DNA from: Clostridia bacterium
GTDB lineage: Bacteria; Bacillota; Clostridia; Christensenellales; Aristaeellaceae
Reading direction: 5' to 3'
DNA: 32,398 nt
Assembly (NCBI GenBank): GCA_017448975.1
Contig: JAFSKN010000050.1
Location: 1-32,398, forward strand
Shown here: positions 23,905 through 32,103 of the stretch, in pieces
Layout of the letters: the number at the start of each line of letters is the position of its first letter
Position numbering within the stretch: the stretch's first letter is position 1
Notes under the pieces: generated by a model
Databases searched by the model: none
Seen by the model: only the letters and a program-made list of their open reading frames with translations
Told to the model about the DNA's origin: nothing
Position numbers and translations under genes: made by a program

Positions 23905-24749
23905 AACGGGAACTGGACGCATGCCAATTGGCGGAGCGCAGCGTCAGCAAAAAGTACCGCAAGGAAATTTGGAACCCCTTTATCGCGGCGGTGAAGCACT
24001 ACGAGCTGGTGGAGCCGGGGGACAAAATCGCCGTGTGCGTGTCCGGCGGCAAGGATTCCATGCTGCTGGCGAAGCTGATGCAAATGCTGCGGCGGTACAC
24101 GGAAACGCCCTTCGAGCTGGTCTTTTTGATGATGGACCCCGGCTACGCCCCGGACAACCGGCAATTGATCGAGGAGAACGCCGCCCTGCTCCGCATCCCC
24201 CTGACGGTATTTGAAACCGATGTTTTTCAGGTGGCCAACGGCACCGAGAAAAATCCCTGCTATCTCTGCGCCCGCATGCGCCGGGGACATTTGTACAGCG
24301 AGGCCCAAAGGCTGGGCTGCAACAAGATCGCCCTGGGCCATCATTTCAGCGACGTGATAGAAACCACCGTCATGGGCATGCTGTACGGCGCGCAGCTCCA
24401 GGCCATGCTGCCCAAGCTGCACAGCGACAACTATCCCGGCATGAGCCTGATCCGGCCCCTGTACTGCGTGCATGAGGATGCGATTTTAGCCTGGCAGCGC
24501 TACAATCACCTGCGCTTCATTCAGTGCGCCTGCCGCTTCACCGAGCGCGAGGCGGGAGAGGAACACGGGGGCAAGCGCAGGGAAATCAAGGAACTGATCC
24601 GGCAATTGAAGCGCCAGAACCCCGACGTGGAAAAAAGCATTTTCGCCAGCCTGCACAACCTGTGTTTGGACACCTTCCCCGGCTACAAGCACGAGGGAAA
24701 GGGGCATTCGTTTTTGGAACGGTACAAGGCGAATGAAAGGACACTTTAA
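23901..24749 (+). CDS. TtcA-family tRNA 2-thiolation protein, copy 1
   Basis: This 282-residue protein has the PP-loop SGGKDS (48-53) used to adenylate the target base, a CxxC (C120, C123 in CYLCARMRRG) and IQCACRF (C209, C211); in E. coli TtcA three cysteines at matching places hold a 4Fe-4S cluster. TtcA makes 2-thiocytidine at position 32 of some tRNAs. The conserved GHHxDD stretch reads GHHFSD here (S150). The start is GTG overlapping the GTPase-NYN stop by four bases (GTGA) with GGAGG upstream, so the two are translationally coupled. A paralogue lies at 26126-26959; the two align without a gap from about residue 17 to 211. Confidence 0.87.
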   Translation: MKRELDACQLAERSVSKKYRKEIWNPFIAAVKHYELVEPGDKIAVCVSGGKDSMLLAKLMQMLRRYTETPFELVFLMMDPGYAPDNRQLIEENAALLRIPLTVFETDVFQVANGTEKNPCYLCARMRRGHLYSEAQRLGCNKIALGHHFSDVIETTVMGMLYGAQLQAMLPKLHSDNYPGMSLIRPLYCVHEDAILAWQRYNHLRFIQCACRFTEREAGEEHGGKRREIKELIRQLKRQNPDVEKSIFASLHNLCLDTFPGYKHEGKGHSFLERYKANERTL

Positions 24750-24752
24750 TGC

Positions 24753-24863
24753 AGAGTGGAGAGTTAAGAGTTGAGAGTTGAGATGATATCATGTTAATCA
24801 CAAGAGCATCTTGCTGTGATTGACAATATAAATCTCAACTCTCCACTCCCAACTCTCAACTCT
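24753..24863. repeat. Inverted heptamer-repeat element D (ttcA-oxidoreductase spacer)
   Basis: The left arm (24753-24784) begins three bases after the ttcA stop codon; the right arm (24832-24863) is its inverted partner. The 47-base core holds its own hairpin: 24796-24805 pairs with 24809-24821 with one bulged base (AATCACAAGA against TCTTG-C-TGTGATT). Here the host genes are on the plus strand, and still the stop-proximal arm lies right behind a stop. Confidence 0.9.
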
Positions 24864-24915
24864 TTTACTGCCTTAAAGCGTTCAATTCATAAAGATCAAG
24901 AAGGAGGCCGTATCC

Positions 24916-25878
24916 ATGCTCCATATCGCCATGCTCAGCAAGTGGCACGTTCATGCCGAGAATTACGCCCAGTTCATCCAGGATCAGCCCGACGCGCAAA
25001 TCACCTGCGTGTGGGACGAGGACGCCGCACGGGGCAAAGCCTGGGGCGAAACGCTGAACGTGCCCTTCATCTCCGATCTGGACGCCCTGCTTGCCCGGCC
25101 CGACGTGGACGCGGTGATCATCGATTCCCCCACCAGCATGCACAAGGAACTGATGGTGAAGGCGGCGAAGGCCGGCAAGCACATCTTCACCGAAAAATGC
25201 ATGTGCCTGACCGTTGCGGACTGCGACGAAGTGATCCGCGCCGTGGAGGACGCCGGGGTGATCTTCACCATCAGCTTTCCCCAGCGCGCCCGGGGCCGCA
25301 GCCTGTTCGTGAAAAAGTGCGTGGAGGACGGCGTTTTGGGCGACGTGACCATGCTGCGCACCCGCACCAGCCACAACGGGGCCACGGCGGGCTGGCTGCC
25401 GGATTACTGGTTCGATCCTGAAACCACCGGCGGCGGGGCCATGATGGATTTGGGGGCCCACCCCATGTACCTGGCCCGTTGGATTTTGGGCAGGCCCACG
25501 CGCATTTCCTCCCTGTTTAACACCCGCGCGGGGTACGCGGTGGAGGATAACGCGGTGTGCGCCATCGAGTTTGAAAACAAAGCCATCGCCATTGCGGAAA
25601 CCAGCCTGATTTCCGGCATGAATCCCGAAATGCTGGAAGTATACGGCACCAAGGGCGTGCTGCTCTGCGCCGACGATTCTGTGCGCCTGCGCACCCAGAA
25701 CGCGGACTGGACGGAAATCACGCCCCCGGCGGGGGACCCCCTGCCCCTGCGCCAATTCCTGGACAGCGTACTGTATGGCAAGCCCGTGCAATACGGTTTG
25801 CAGGAAGGCCGGGAGCTGACGGAGCTCATGGAGGCGGCCTACCGTTCCCACCGGGAACACAGGGAAATCACCTTTTGA
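24916..25878 (+). CDS. Gfo/Idh/MocA-family oxidoreductase
   Basis: This 320-residue protein has an N-terminal Rossmann domain (MLHIAMLSKWHVHAENYAQF; VDAVIIDSPTSMH at about 70-82) and a C-terminal Gfo/Idh substrate domain with GGGAMMDLGAHPMYLARW. The nicotinamide-side motif EKP of the family reads EKC here (FTEKCMCL), and DxGxH is DLGAH. Family members oxidise or reduce sugars and polyols; this substrate is unknown. The start follows AAGGAGG, eight bases before the ATG. It is separated from ttcA by a heptamer-repeat element and ends ten bases from the convergent DUF1858 gene. Whether it belongs to the same transcript is unclear. Confidence 0.88.
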   Translation: MLHIAMLSKWHVHAENYAQFIQDQPDAQITCVWDEDAARGKAWGETLNVPFISDLDALLARPDVDAVIIDSPTSMHKELMVKAAKAGKHIFTEKCMCLTVADCDEVIRAVEDAGVIFTISFPQRARGRSLFVKKCVEDGVLGDVTMLRTRTSHNGATAGWLPDYWFDPETTGGGAMMDLGAHPMYLARWILGRPTRISSLFNTRAGYAVEDNAVCAIEFENKAIAIAETSLISGMNPEMLEVYGTKGVLLCADDSVRLRTQNADWTEITPPAGDPLPLRQFLDSVLYGKPVQYGLQEGRELTELMEAAYRSHREHREITF

Positions 25879-25888
25879 TACGTCGTGA

Positions 25889-26113
25889 TTACGCCTCGTG
25901 CTTCGCAATCAGTTTTTGGAGTTCGTCCAGCACCTGATTCACCGGATACCCCGCCTTTTTGGCGGCGTCCCCTACGGTGGCGGTGCGGATGAGCAGCTTG
26001 CCGATGGGGCTGTTGATGATTCTGAAGCGCCCGTCCATTTGAATCAGCGCTTCCGGCAGCCAGGGATAGGCTGCCAAAATATCCTTGAGCTTTGTTCGTT
26101 CGTTGATTTCCAT
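25889..26113 (-). CDS. DUF1858-like small protein
   Basis: This 74-residue protein reads MEINERTKLKDILAAYPWL, then LIQMDGRFRIINSPIGKLLI and a helical end TVGDAAKKAGYPVNQVLDEL. It resembles the DUF1858 domain often found alone or beside redox proteins, but lacks the usual cysteines. Function unknown. ATG at 26111-26113 is chosen because AAGGAG is seven bases upstream; an ATG two codons earlier is too close to it. It starts 12 bases after the second TtcA gene and should share its promoter. Confidence 0.75.
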   Translation of the reverse strand: MEINERTKLKDILAAYPWLPEALIQMDGRFRIINSPIGKLLIRTATVGDAAKKAGYPVNQVLDELQKLIAKHEA

Positions 26114-26125
26114 TGCCATACTCCT

Positions 26126-26959
26126 TTATTCGTCGTAAACGTCTAAAAAAGACATTTCTTTTCCCTTGTATTTCCACCCCGCCATGGTGTCCAGCTGGAC
26201 ATTGTGGATGCTGCCGAAAATGTTCTGCTCCACCACGGGGTTTTCTTCGTGCAGCCTTTGGACCAGGCGCTTGACCTCCTGGCGCTTGCTTTCGTGTTCG
26301 CCCGCCTCGGCCCCTTCGGTGAACCGGCAGGCGCACTGGATGAAGGAAAGGCCCATGGCGTCCTTCCAGGCGATGATGTCCTGCTCCCGCACCATGTACA
26401 TGGGCCGGATCAGCTCCATGCCGGGGAAGTTTTTCGCCCGCAGCTTGGGGGGCATGGCCTGCAGCTGGCCGCCGTACAGCATGCTGATCAGTACGGTTTC
26501 GATCACGTCGTCGAAATGGTGGCCCAGGGCGATCTTGTTGCAGCCCAGGGCTTGGGCTTTGCCGTACAGGCAGCCCCGCCGCATGCGGGCGCACAGGAAG
26601 CAGGGATGCTTCTCCTGGCTGGCGGAAGCTTCAAAGATGTCGCTTTCAAACAGGGTGTAGGGAATTTCCAGCAGCTTGGCGTTGTTTTCCACTTTTTCCC
26701 GGTTTTCAGGCGCGTAGCCGGGGTCCATAATGAGATAGACGGCCTCAAAAGGGACCTCCGAATGGCGGTGCAGCAATTGGATGAGCTTCGCCAGCAGCAT
26801 GGAATCCTTGCCCCCGGAAATGCACACGGCGATTTTGTCCCCCGCCTCAATCAGCCGGTAGCGTTTCACCGCCCGGCAGAAGGGCTGCCACAGGGTTTCC
26901 CGGTATTCCGTCAGGATGCTTCTTTCCAAGCCCTGGATATAGCTGAATTCCCGGCCCAC
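26126..26959 (-). CDS. TtcA-family tRNA 2-thiolation protein, copy 2
   Basis: This 277-residue protein is a second TtcA-type PP-loop enzyme: SGGKDS (48-53), CFLCARMRRG (C120, C123), GHHFDD (146-151) and IQCACRF (C209, C211). Motif numbering matches copy 1 exactly over this stretch, and it keeps the normal HHFDD. The likely job is sulfur insertion into tRNA using an iron-sulfur cluster; whether both copies modify C32 is unknown. The open frame runs to 27046, but the promoter at 26990-27018 puts the transcript start near 26983, so the GTG at 26957-26959, behind AAAGGGGGG, is the start. The DUF1858-like gene follows 12 bases on. Confidence 0.9.
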   Translation of the reverse strand: MGREFSYIQGLERSILTEYRETLWQPFCRAVKRYRLIEAGDKIAVCISGGKDSMLLAKLIQLLHRHSEVPFEAVYLIMDPGYAPENREKVENNAKLLEIPYTLFESDIFEASASQEKHPCFLCARMRRGCLYGKAQALGCNKIALGHHFDDVIETVLISMLYGGQLQAMPPKLRAKNFPGMELIRPMYMVREQDIIAWKDAMGLSFIQCACRFTEGAEAGEHESKRQEVKRLVQRLHEENPVVEQNIFGSIHNVQLDTMAGWKYKGKEMSFLDVYDE

Positions 26960-26989
26960 GGCCCCGCCCCCCTTTCTCAAAGCGCTTTC

Positions 26990-27018
26990 ATTATAGGCGC
27001 TTTCTTTTTTACCGTCAA
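26990..27018 (-). promoter_or_regulatory. Near-consensus promoter of ttcA copy 2
   Basis: Minus-strand TTGACG (27013-27018), a 17-bp spacer and a perfect TATAAT (26990-26995) form the strongest promoter in the window. The expected transcript start is about 24 bases before the GTG start codon, which decides the start of the gene. Confidence 0.85.
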
Positions 27019-27052
27019 GACGGAGCCGGACAATCACGGGAAACAAAGAGGC

Positions 27053-28342
27053 TTACAGCTTATCTTCTTCCAGCCGGTGGATTTTTCTTCGGAGCAGGAC
27101 GCCCTGCAAAAGCAATACCAATAAAAGCAGCCCGCATCCTCCGGCCAAAGCATAAATCAGGAAAGGCGGCTGTTCATTTTTCTGTTGCACTGTGTCAGCC
27201 GCGGCAGCAGATGCCGCCGGTTTTTCCACGGTCAACTGGAGGGGCAGAGAAAAGGAAACGGGATTTCCGTCGTTGTCCTCCCCTTCCACGGCGAGGGTTC
27301 CCTGAAAATCGCCGGATATGTCCTTGCCTGCGGTCAGGGTGATCTGCGCCTGCCGGGTTTCGCCGGGAGCGATGGCGCCCACCAGCACGGCCTGCCGTTC
27401 CGTTATGCCGGGCAGGGACACGGCTGCTAATACATTGACAATATCCGCCTTACCCATGTTCATGAGGGGCAGGGACAGGGTGACGGAATCCCCGGCGATG
27501 ACGGTGGAGGCCATTTTCAAGCCGCCCTGCTCCAGGCGGATTTCCTGCTTGACCGGCACTGTGTAGCTCTCCGTTTGGGAAACATTTTGCTCTAAGGCTG
27601 TCCAGGTGAGATCGAATTTCAAGCTGTGGCGGGCAACGGACGCTTTCCCCAGCACAGCCACGGGGTATTCCACCTGTACGCTTTCGCCGGGAGCCAGATC
27701 GGGCAGATACAGCACATCCACTTCCCGGGGAATGATGTCTCCGGTCGGGTCGGTGATATGCAAAACCGGTTGCTCATACGCGACGGTCTGACAGGGATTT
27801 CGGAGGACGGCACGGATGCAGCCGTCCTCGCCCACGTTCAAATCGGTTTCCACGTCATGGATTGCCATGCGGAGGGTTTCATTGGTAGGCAGGCCGTCCC
27901 GGACGCGGAGGGTATACGGGATTTCTGACATCAGAAGCTTTCCTGATTTCGCATGTCCGGTGATCCGGATGACACAGGGATAATCACCGTTCCGCCGGTC
28001 GGCGTACATCGCTAAGTTCAGCCGCACGGCATAGACGCCGCTTTCCGCCCGCTGGGTCTTCACATACATGGTTTGTGGCTTGAAGGGAGACGCGCTTTCG
28101 TGCAGCACGATCCATTCAGTCTGGATGCTTCCTTCCGCCTGATCGGACAGAATGGGAAGCACCATGGAAAGATGATTGTTGGAAATCGTTGGTTCATACC
28201 CTTGCAGCCAGGAACGGTTCATTCCTTGCAGCACCCGGCGCCGGTCGATTTCAAAATCGGCTTTTTCCTCTGACTGCGCGTCAAAAAATGGTATGAGAAG
28301 CAAAGCGGCCAAAAGGACCGCGATTCTGTATTTCCTATTCAT
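27053..28342 (-). CDS. Signal-peptide protein with CARDB-like repeats and C-terminal membrane anchor
   Basis: This 429-residue protein has an N-terminal signal (about 1-23) and a final membrane segment (about 394-417) followed by a short basic tail RRKIHRLEEDKL, so most of it faces outside. The middle is beta-rich with repeats that resemble CARDB or S-layer accessory domains: PLMNMGKADIVNVLAAVSLPG and APGETRQAQITLTAGKDISG, and earlier LPDLAPGESVQVEYPV. No enzyme motif is seen. It follows the FtsX-type permease, so an accessory or substrate-recognition role for that transporter is the best inference. ATG with AAAGGA upstream. A heptamer-repeat element separates it from the permease gene. Confidence 0.75.
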   Translation of the reverse strand: MNRKYRIAVLLAALLLIPFFDAQSEEKADFEIDRRRVLQGMNRSWLQGYEPTISNNHLSMVLPILSDQAEGSIQTEWIVLHESASPFKPQTMYVKTQRAESGVYAVRLNLAMYADRRNGDYPCVIRITGHAKSGKLLMSEIPYTLRVRDGLPTNETLRMAIHDVETDLNVGEDGCIRAVLRNPCQTVAYEQPVLHITDPTGDIIPREVDVLYLPDLAPGESVQVEYPVAVLGKASVARHSLKFDLTWTALEQNVSQTESYTVPVKQEIRLEQGGLKMASTVIAGDSVTLSLPLMNMGKADIVNVLAAVSLPGITERQAVLVGAIAPGETRQAQITLTAGKDISGDFQGTLAVEGEDNDGNPVSFSLPLQLTVEKPAASAAAADTVQQKNEQPPFLIYALAGGCGLLLLVLLLQGVLLRRKIHRLEEDKL

Positions 28343-28358
28343 GTTTTTCCTTTCTACA

Positions 28359-28468
28359 GGAGTTGAGAGCGGAGAGTTGAGATTAAGTTTTCCTGATAAG
28401 ATGTATGTTTGGGGTTACTTTTTAGCAGGCTATAAATCTCAACTCTCCACTCTCAACTCTCCACTCTC
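28359..28468. repeat. Inverted heptamer-repeat element E (permease-accessory spacer)
   Basis: The left arm (28359-28383) and right arm (28436-28468) are inverted AGAGTTG-type heptamer arrays around a 52-base core, the longest of the five. The right arm ends eight bases from the permease stop codon (28477-28479), and the left arm nearly touches the ribosome-binding site of the next gene. Confidence 0.88.
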
Positions 28469-28476
28469 ATTTCAGC

Positions 28477-31323
28477 CTACAGTTCTCTGATGTTCTCAAC
28501 CACGCTTCTGTTCAATACCTGCCGAAGCCGCGCTTTCACGCCGATCATGCAGCACAGGGCGCACAGCGCCGCCAGGAGGATCATCAGCGGCAGGGTAATG
28601 ACTGCGTGACGACCCATCAGGAAGTAATTGCTCCAGACCGTGCCCATGAGGATGAACAGGCAGAGCGCCAGCAGCAATCCGATAGCGGTGGTCACAATCA
28701 TGGGCAGGCGATAGCAGCCCAGCAGGGCGCTTTCGTCCGCGCCTACGGCCCGGAGGGTGCCGATCATGCGCTGATCCGCCCGGATGCGCCGTCCAGCGCT
28801 GCTTACCTGCATGGATACAGCCACGGCGAAGAACAGGATGATCACGCCCAAGAAGACCAGTTCGGTCTTCCGCTGCTGCCGGGCGTTTTCCCGGGCGTTT
28901 GCCATGCGGTTGACAACCTCCATCCCGGCCCGAGAAGCGATGGTTTCCAGGCGGCGCTGGATGGCTTCTTCCGCCGCCCGGTCCACCTCGCCCGTTAAGG
29001 TGATATTGACAAAGGTTGGCTGGGTGGGCGCAAAGCCCAGAGCACGCAGCCCCTTTTCCGTGGTCATCAGGCACAGGCCGTTGCTGCCCAGGGGCGCGCT
29101 CTCCAGCACCGCACCCACCGTCACGGCGGTCTTATCCGTATGCAGATTGCGGTAGGCTTGCTCCATGTTTTCCAGTTCCGCCGGGGTATAGGGCCCGGTG
29201 CTGAAATCCGTGGGCCGGTTATCGGGTTCCGTCAGCGCTTGGAGCAGGGACAGGGACTGCCCGGCCCGGAAATAATCGTTGACGGCCATGCCCTTCAGCT
29301 GGGCGTCCGGGCGGTACTCTCCGAAGTCCGCCCCGGCGGTGTTGCCCACGGTTTCGCCGTGCTCCACCGTTTCCCAGTAGCCCAGCGTGGGGGCATAGAC
29401 CAATACCTCCTGCCCCGCGTCCAGGGCGGCAAGATTGATTTTTCCATCCACCACGCCCCGCTGAAATTCGGGGTCGTTCACGTCAACGACTTCGACCGTC
29501 AGGGGGATCAGCTTGCCCGTGACGCCGTAGGCCCGCTGTGCCGCCTGCATCTCCTGAAAGGTTTTCGCGTTCCACACGCGGTATTCGTCCGTTAAATCGG
29601 TTACCTGGTCTGGCGTGTCCTCCAGCAGATAAGCCAGGGAATTGGTGAAAATAAAGGGCATGACCGGGTTATGAAAGGTGTAATGCAGCGCAGATTCGTC
29701 GTTTATGCTCATCCCGGCAATGAGCCGTTCCTCCGTATAGTAATCCCGGAAGTATTGGGGAACTTCGTTTTCGTTCAATTCCAACAGGATATCCGCCGCC
29801 GTTTCCAACGTGACGGACTGTACGTTTTCAATGGCGCGAATTTGCTGCATATCCTGCTCCGTCAGCACGTTTTCCTTCGCTGCCTGACCGGCAAAATGCA
29901 GGGAACCCGACGTGACAGTGGTATAATGCACGTTGACGGGCTGGATATAAAAATCGTAGGCGGGCTGATACCCCGATTGGTACAGAAACGCTTCTGATAA
30001 AACGGCTGTCAGCAGCAGCGTCAGCGCCACCATCACCGAAGCGCCCGCCTGCCGCAGGGGATGCAACCGGGTTTGACGGGAAGCGATGAGCCGGGTGGCC
30101 CGGAACTGCTTTTTGCTTTGGAATCGCTTGGCTTTGCGCAGTGTCCCCGTATCCCTCAGCACACCCATGGGCGTTTGCCGGGAGGCTCGTTTCAGTGGAA
30201 GTCTTGAGGACAGTAGCACGCACAGGGCGGAGAGTGCCGCCACAGGCAGCAACAGCCAGCCGTTCAGCCGGAACAGGATCGTTCTTTCCGCGAACAGGGA
30301 AATGACCCATACGGTGACGATACCCAGCCCGATACCGATAGGCAGAGCGATGAGGCATAAAAGCCATCCGTCCCGCCCGAACAGTCGCCGGATCTGCCGC
30401 CGGGTAGCGCCCACCGCCCGTAGCATTCCGATTTCCTCCGTCTTTTGGGCCAGCATACTTTCCATGGCGCTGGAGATGCCGATGCCGCAAGTCAACAGCA
30501 GCGCTCCGCCCATGATCCACCAGATCATGGATTGCCCGGCGTATTTTTCCAGATCCTCCAGAGCTGGGTCGTACCAGGTAGCCTGGCCGGTGGAACGGCT
30601 GATGGCAATGAAGTTATAGCCCCACGCTTCGTAAGCGTCGGAATTTGTGAACCGGCTATAGGTAACCAGGGTTGCGTAAGTGACTACGCGGTGCACGGCG
30701 GGATCGCCCGTTTGAAAAGGCGTATCCTGGGAATACACCAAGGCGTTGGGCCATTCAGGCGTTCCGTGGTCTGAGATCATGGAGCCGTAGCTTTCCATAT
30801 AGGGGGATTGATCATTCAGTACACCCACTAAGGTATAGGTCCTTTCCTCCGGCAAGCCAGCCAGGGGCTGCATGGTCCAGGTGACTTGATCGCCCACCCC
30901 AATATCCAGGCGAAGCTGGGCCAGCGCGGTTTCCTCCAGGGCGATTTCGCCGGGATTCTCCGGCATGCGGCCTTCCACACACGTTCTGGGCATCAAGGAT
31001 AATGCTTCCTCGTCGTAGTACCCCACATACTGCCCCGTTTTGTCGATCTGGGCGGTGACGAATACCTTGCCGACGCGGGCAAACCATCCGCTGCTGCGCA
31101 CGGTTTCATCCGATACGCTGGCACTGTTCAGGAAAAAGCCATCGATATATCCCACACGATCAATGATTTTCTGCTGGTTCGCCTGGATCGTGCCGTAAGC
31201 CCCAAGCACCGCCGCCGTGCACAGATACACCGCAAGGAAAATGCCGACAGCCAAGCTGCGATAGGCTTTTTTGTTGGCTTTCAGGCTGGCTTTTGCCACC
31301 TGATTCATGGTGAGGCGTTTCAT
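28477..31323 (-). CDS. FtsX/MacB-type ABC transporter permease (duplicated, eight helices)
   Basis: This 948-residue protein is a two-unit FtsX-type permease. Unit 1 has a membrane helix (about 22-46), an outer domain (47-265) and three helices (about 266-288, 319-345, 354-373), with the conserved cytosolic stretch GMLRAVGATRRQIRRLFG. Unit 2 repeats this: a helix near 428-449, a large outer domain to about 815 and three final helices (about 822-838, 875-895, 908-927) with GTLRAVGADESALLG. This type usually works in mechanotransmission, lipoprotein or peptide export and antibiotic sensing, not simple import. Its ATG overlaps the ATPase stop (ATGA). With the upstream kinase it resembles peptide-sensing or detoxification modules; the substrate is unknown. 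Confidence 0.9.
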   Translation of the reverse strand: MKRLTMNQVAKASLKANKKAYRSLAVGIFLAVYLCTAAVLGAYGTIQANQQKIIDRVGYIDGFFLNSASVSDETVRSSGWFARVGKVFVTAQIDKTGQYVGYYDEEALSLMPRTCVEGRMPENPGEIALEETALAQLRLDIGVGDQVTWTMQPLAGLPEERTYTLVGVLNDQSPYMESYGSMISDHGTPEWPNALVYSQDTPFQTGDPAVHRVVTYATLVTYSRFTNSDAYEAWGYNFIAISRSTGQATWYDPALEDLEKYAGQSMIWWIMGGALLLTCGIGISSAMESMLAQKTEEIGMLRAVGATRRQIRRLFGRDGWLLCLIALPIGIGLGIVTVWVISLFAERTILFRLNGWLLLPVAALSALCVLLSSRLPLKRASRQTPMGVLRDTGTLRKAKRFQSKKQFRATRLIASRQTRLHPLRQAGASVMVALTLLLTAVLSEAFLYQSGYQPAYDFYIQPVNVHYTTVTSGSLHFAGQAAKENVLTEQDMQQIRAIENVQSVTLETAADILLELNENEVPQYFRDYYTEERLIAGMSINDESALHYTFHNPVMPFIFTNSLAYLLEDTPDQVTDLTDEYRVWNAKTFQEMQAAQRAYGVTGKLIPLTVEVVDVNDPEFQRGVVDGKINLAALDAGQEVLVYAPTLGYWETVEHGETVGNTAGADFGEYRPDAQLKGMAVNDYFRAGQSLSLLQALTEPDNRPTDFSTGPYTPAELENMEQAYRNLHTDKTAVTVGAVLESAPLGSNGLCLMTTEKGLRALGFAPTQPTFVNITLTGEVDRAAEEAIQRRLETIASRAGMEVVNRMANARENARQQRKTELVFLGVIILFFAVAVSMQVSSAGRRIRADQRMIGTLRAVGADESALLGCYRLPMIVTTAIGLLLALCLFILMGTVWSNYFLMGRHAVITLPLMILLAALCALCCMIGVKARLRQVLNRSVVENIREL

Positions 31324-32006
31324 TGCACCGTCACCCCGCTATCATCAACGACTTGTCCGTCCTCCAAGCGGATGATGCGCTCGGCCTGTTCCGCTACGCC
31401 CAAATCATGGGTCACTAAGATCATGGTGATGCCCAATTCCTGGCTCACCGTGCGAAGCAAGGTCAATACCTCCCGGCCCGTTTTGCCGTCCAGGTTACCC
31501 GTGGGCTCGTCGGCAAAGAGGATGGCGGGCTTGTTCGCCAAAGCCCGCGCGATACACACCCGCTGCTGCTGCCCGCCGCTCATGGCCCCCGGCAGATGGG
31601 ACAGCCGGTCGCCGATGCCAAGGATTTCGATCAGCCGGTTCAGGTGGTTTTCGTCAGGCTTGCGGCTGTCCAGCATTACCGGCAGCAGGATGTTTTCCTG
31701 GGCGGTCAGTTCCCGCACCAGATTATAGCTCTGGAACACGAAGCCGAACCGCCGCCTGCGCAGAACGGAAAGCTGGTTGTCGTTGTATTTGGAAAGGTCG
31801 TTGTCCTGGTAGATCACCTTGCCGCCCGTGGGCCGATCCAGACCGGAGAGCATATGCAGCAGGGTGGATTTTCCGCTGCCGCTTTTCCCCGTGACAGCGG
31901 TAAAGGAACCCTGCGCAAAGGTCAACGTCACGTTTTGCAAGGCATGCACTGGCATGCCTCCGCTTTGGTAGGTTTTCGTCAGGCTTTCACAGCGTAAGAT
32001 TTCCAT
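31320..32006 (-). CDS. MacB/LolD-type ABC transporter ATP-binding protein
   Basis: This 228-residue ATPase has Walker A GKSGSGKS (40-47), the Q-loop FQSYNLV (Q92), the signature MSGGQQQR (142-149, Met for the usual Leu), Walker B AILFADEPTGNLD (161-173) and the H-loop VTHD (H200). It powers the overlapping permease. The start is fixed by AAGGAGG eight bases before the ATG. Upstream lie a 20-bp palindrome (32066-32085), a 21-bp hairpin (32104-32148) and the sensor kinase gene, which suggests control by that two-component system. Confidence 0.95.
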   Translation of the reverse strand: MEILRCESLTKTYQSGGMPVHALQNVTLTFAQGSFTAVTGKSGSGKSTLLHMLSGLDRPTGGKVIYQDNDLSKYNDNQLSVLRRRRFGFVFQSYNLVRELTAQENILLPVMLDSRKPDENHLNRLIEILGIGDRLSHLPGAMSGGQQQRVCIARALANKPAILFADEPTGNLDGKTGREVLTLLRTVSQELGITMILVTHDLGVAEQAERIIRLEDGQVVDDSGVTVQ

Positions 32007-32043
32007 GGTTCATTCCTCCTTCTGACCATATCCTACCAAACCA

Positions 32044-32085
32044 ACCTTACTTTCAGGTGACTTTTACCTTACGATTTCGTAAGGT
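32044..32085. promoter_or_regulatory. Palindromic operator candidate upstream of the ABC genes
   Basis: A perfect 20-bp palindrome, ACCTTACGA-TT-TCGTAAGGT, occupies 32066-32085. Its half ACCTTAC occurs once more at 32044-32050, 22 bp away, about two helix turns. That layout suits an OmpR-type response regulator acting on the ABC promoter, which has no good -35 box. The repeats are seen; the regulator is inferred. Confidence 0.5.
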
Positions 32086-32103
32086 AGGGGGACGAGGAGA
32101 ACG

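Noticed and set aside
24820-24825. TTGACA in the core of element D as promoter of the oxidoreductase gene
   Set aside because: The position 17 bp downstream falls in the CT-rich repeat arm with no -10-like sequence.
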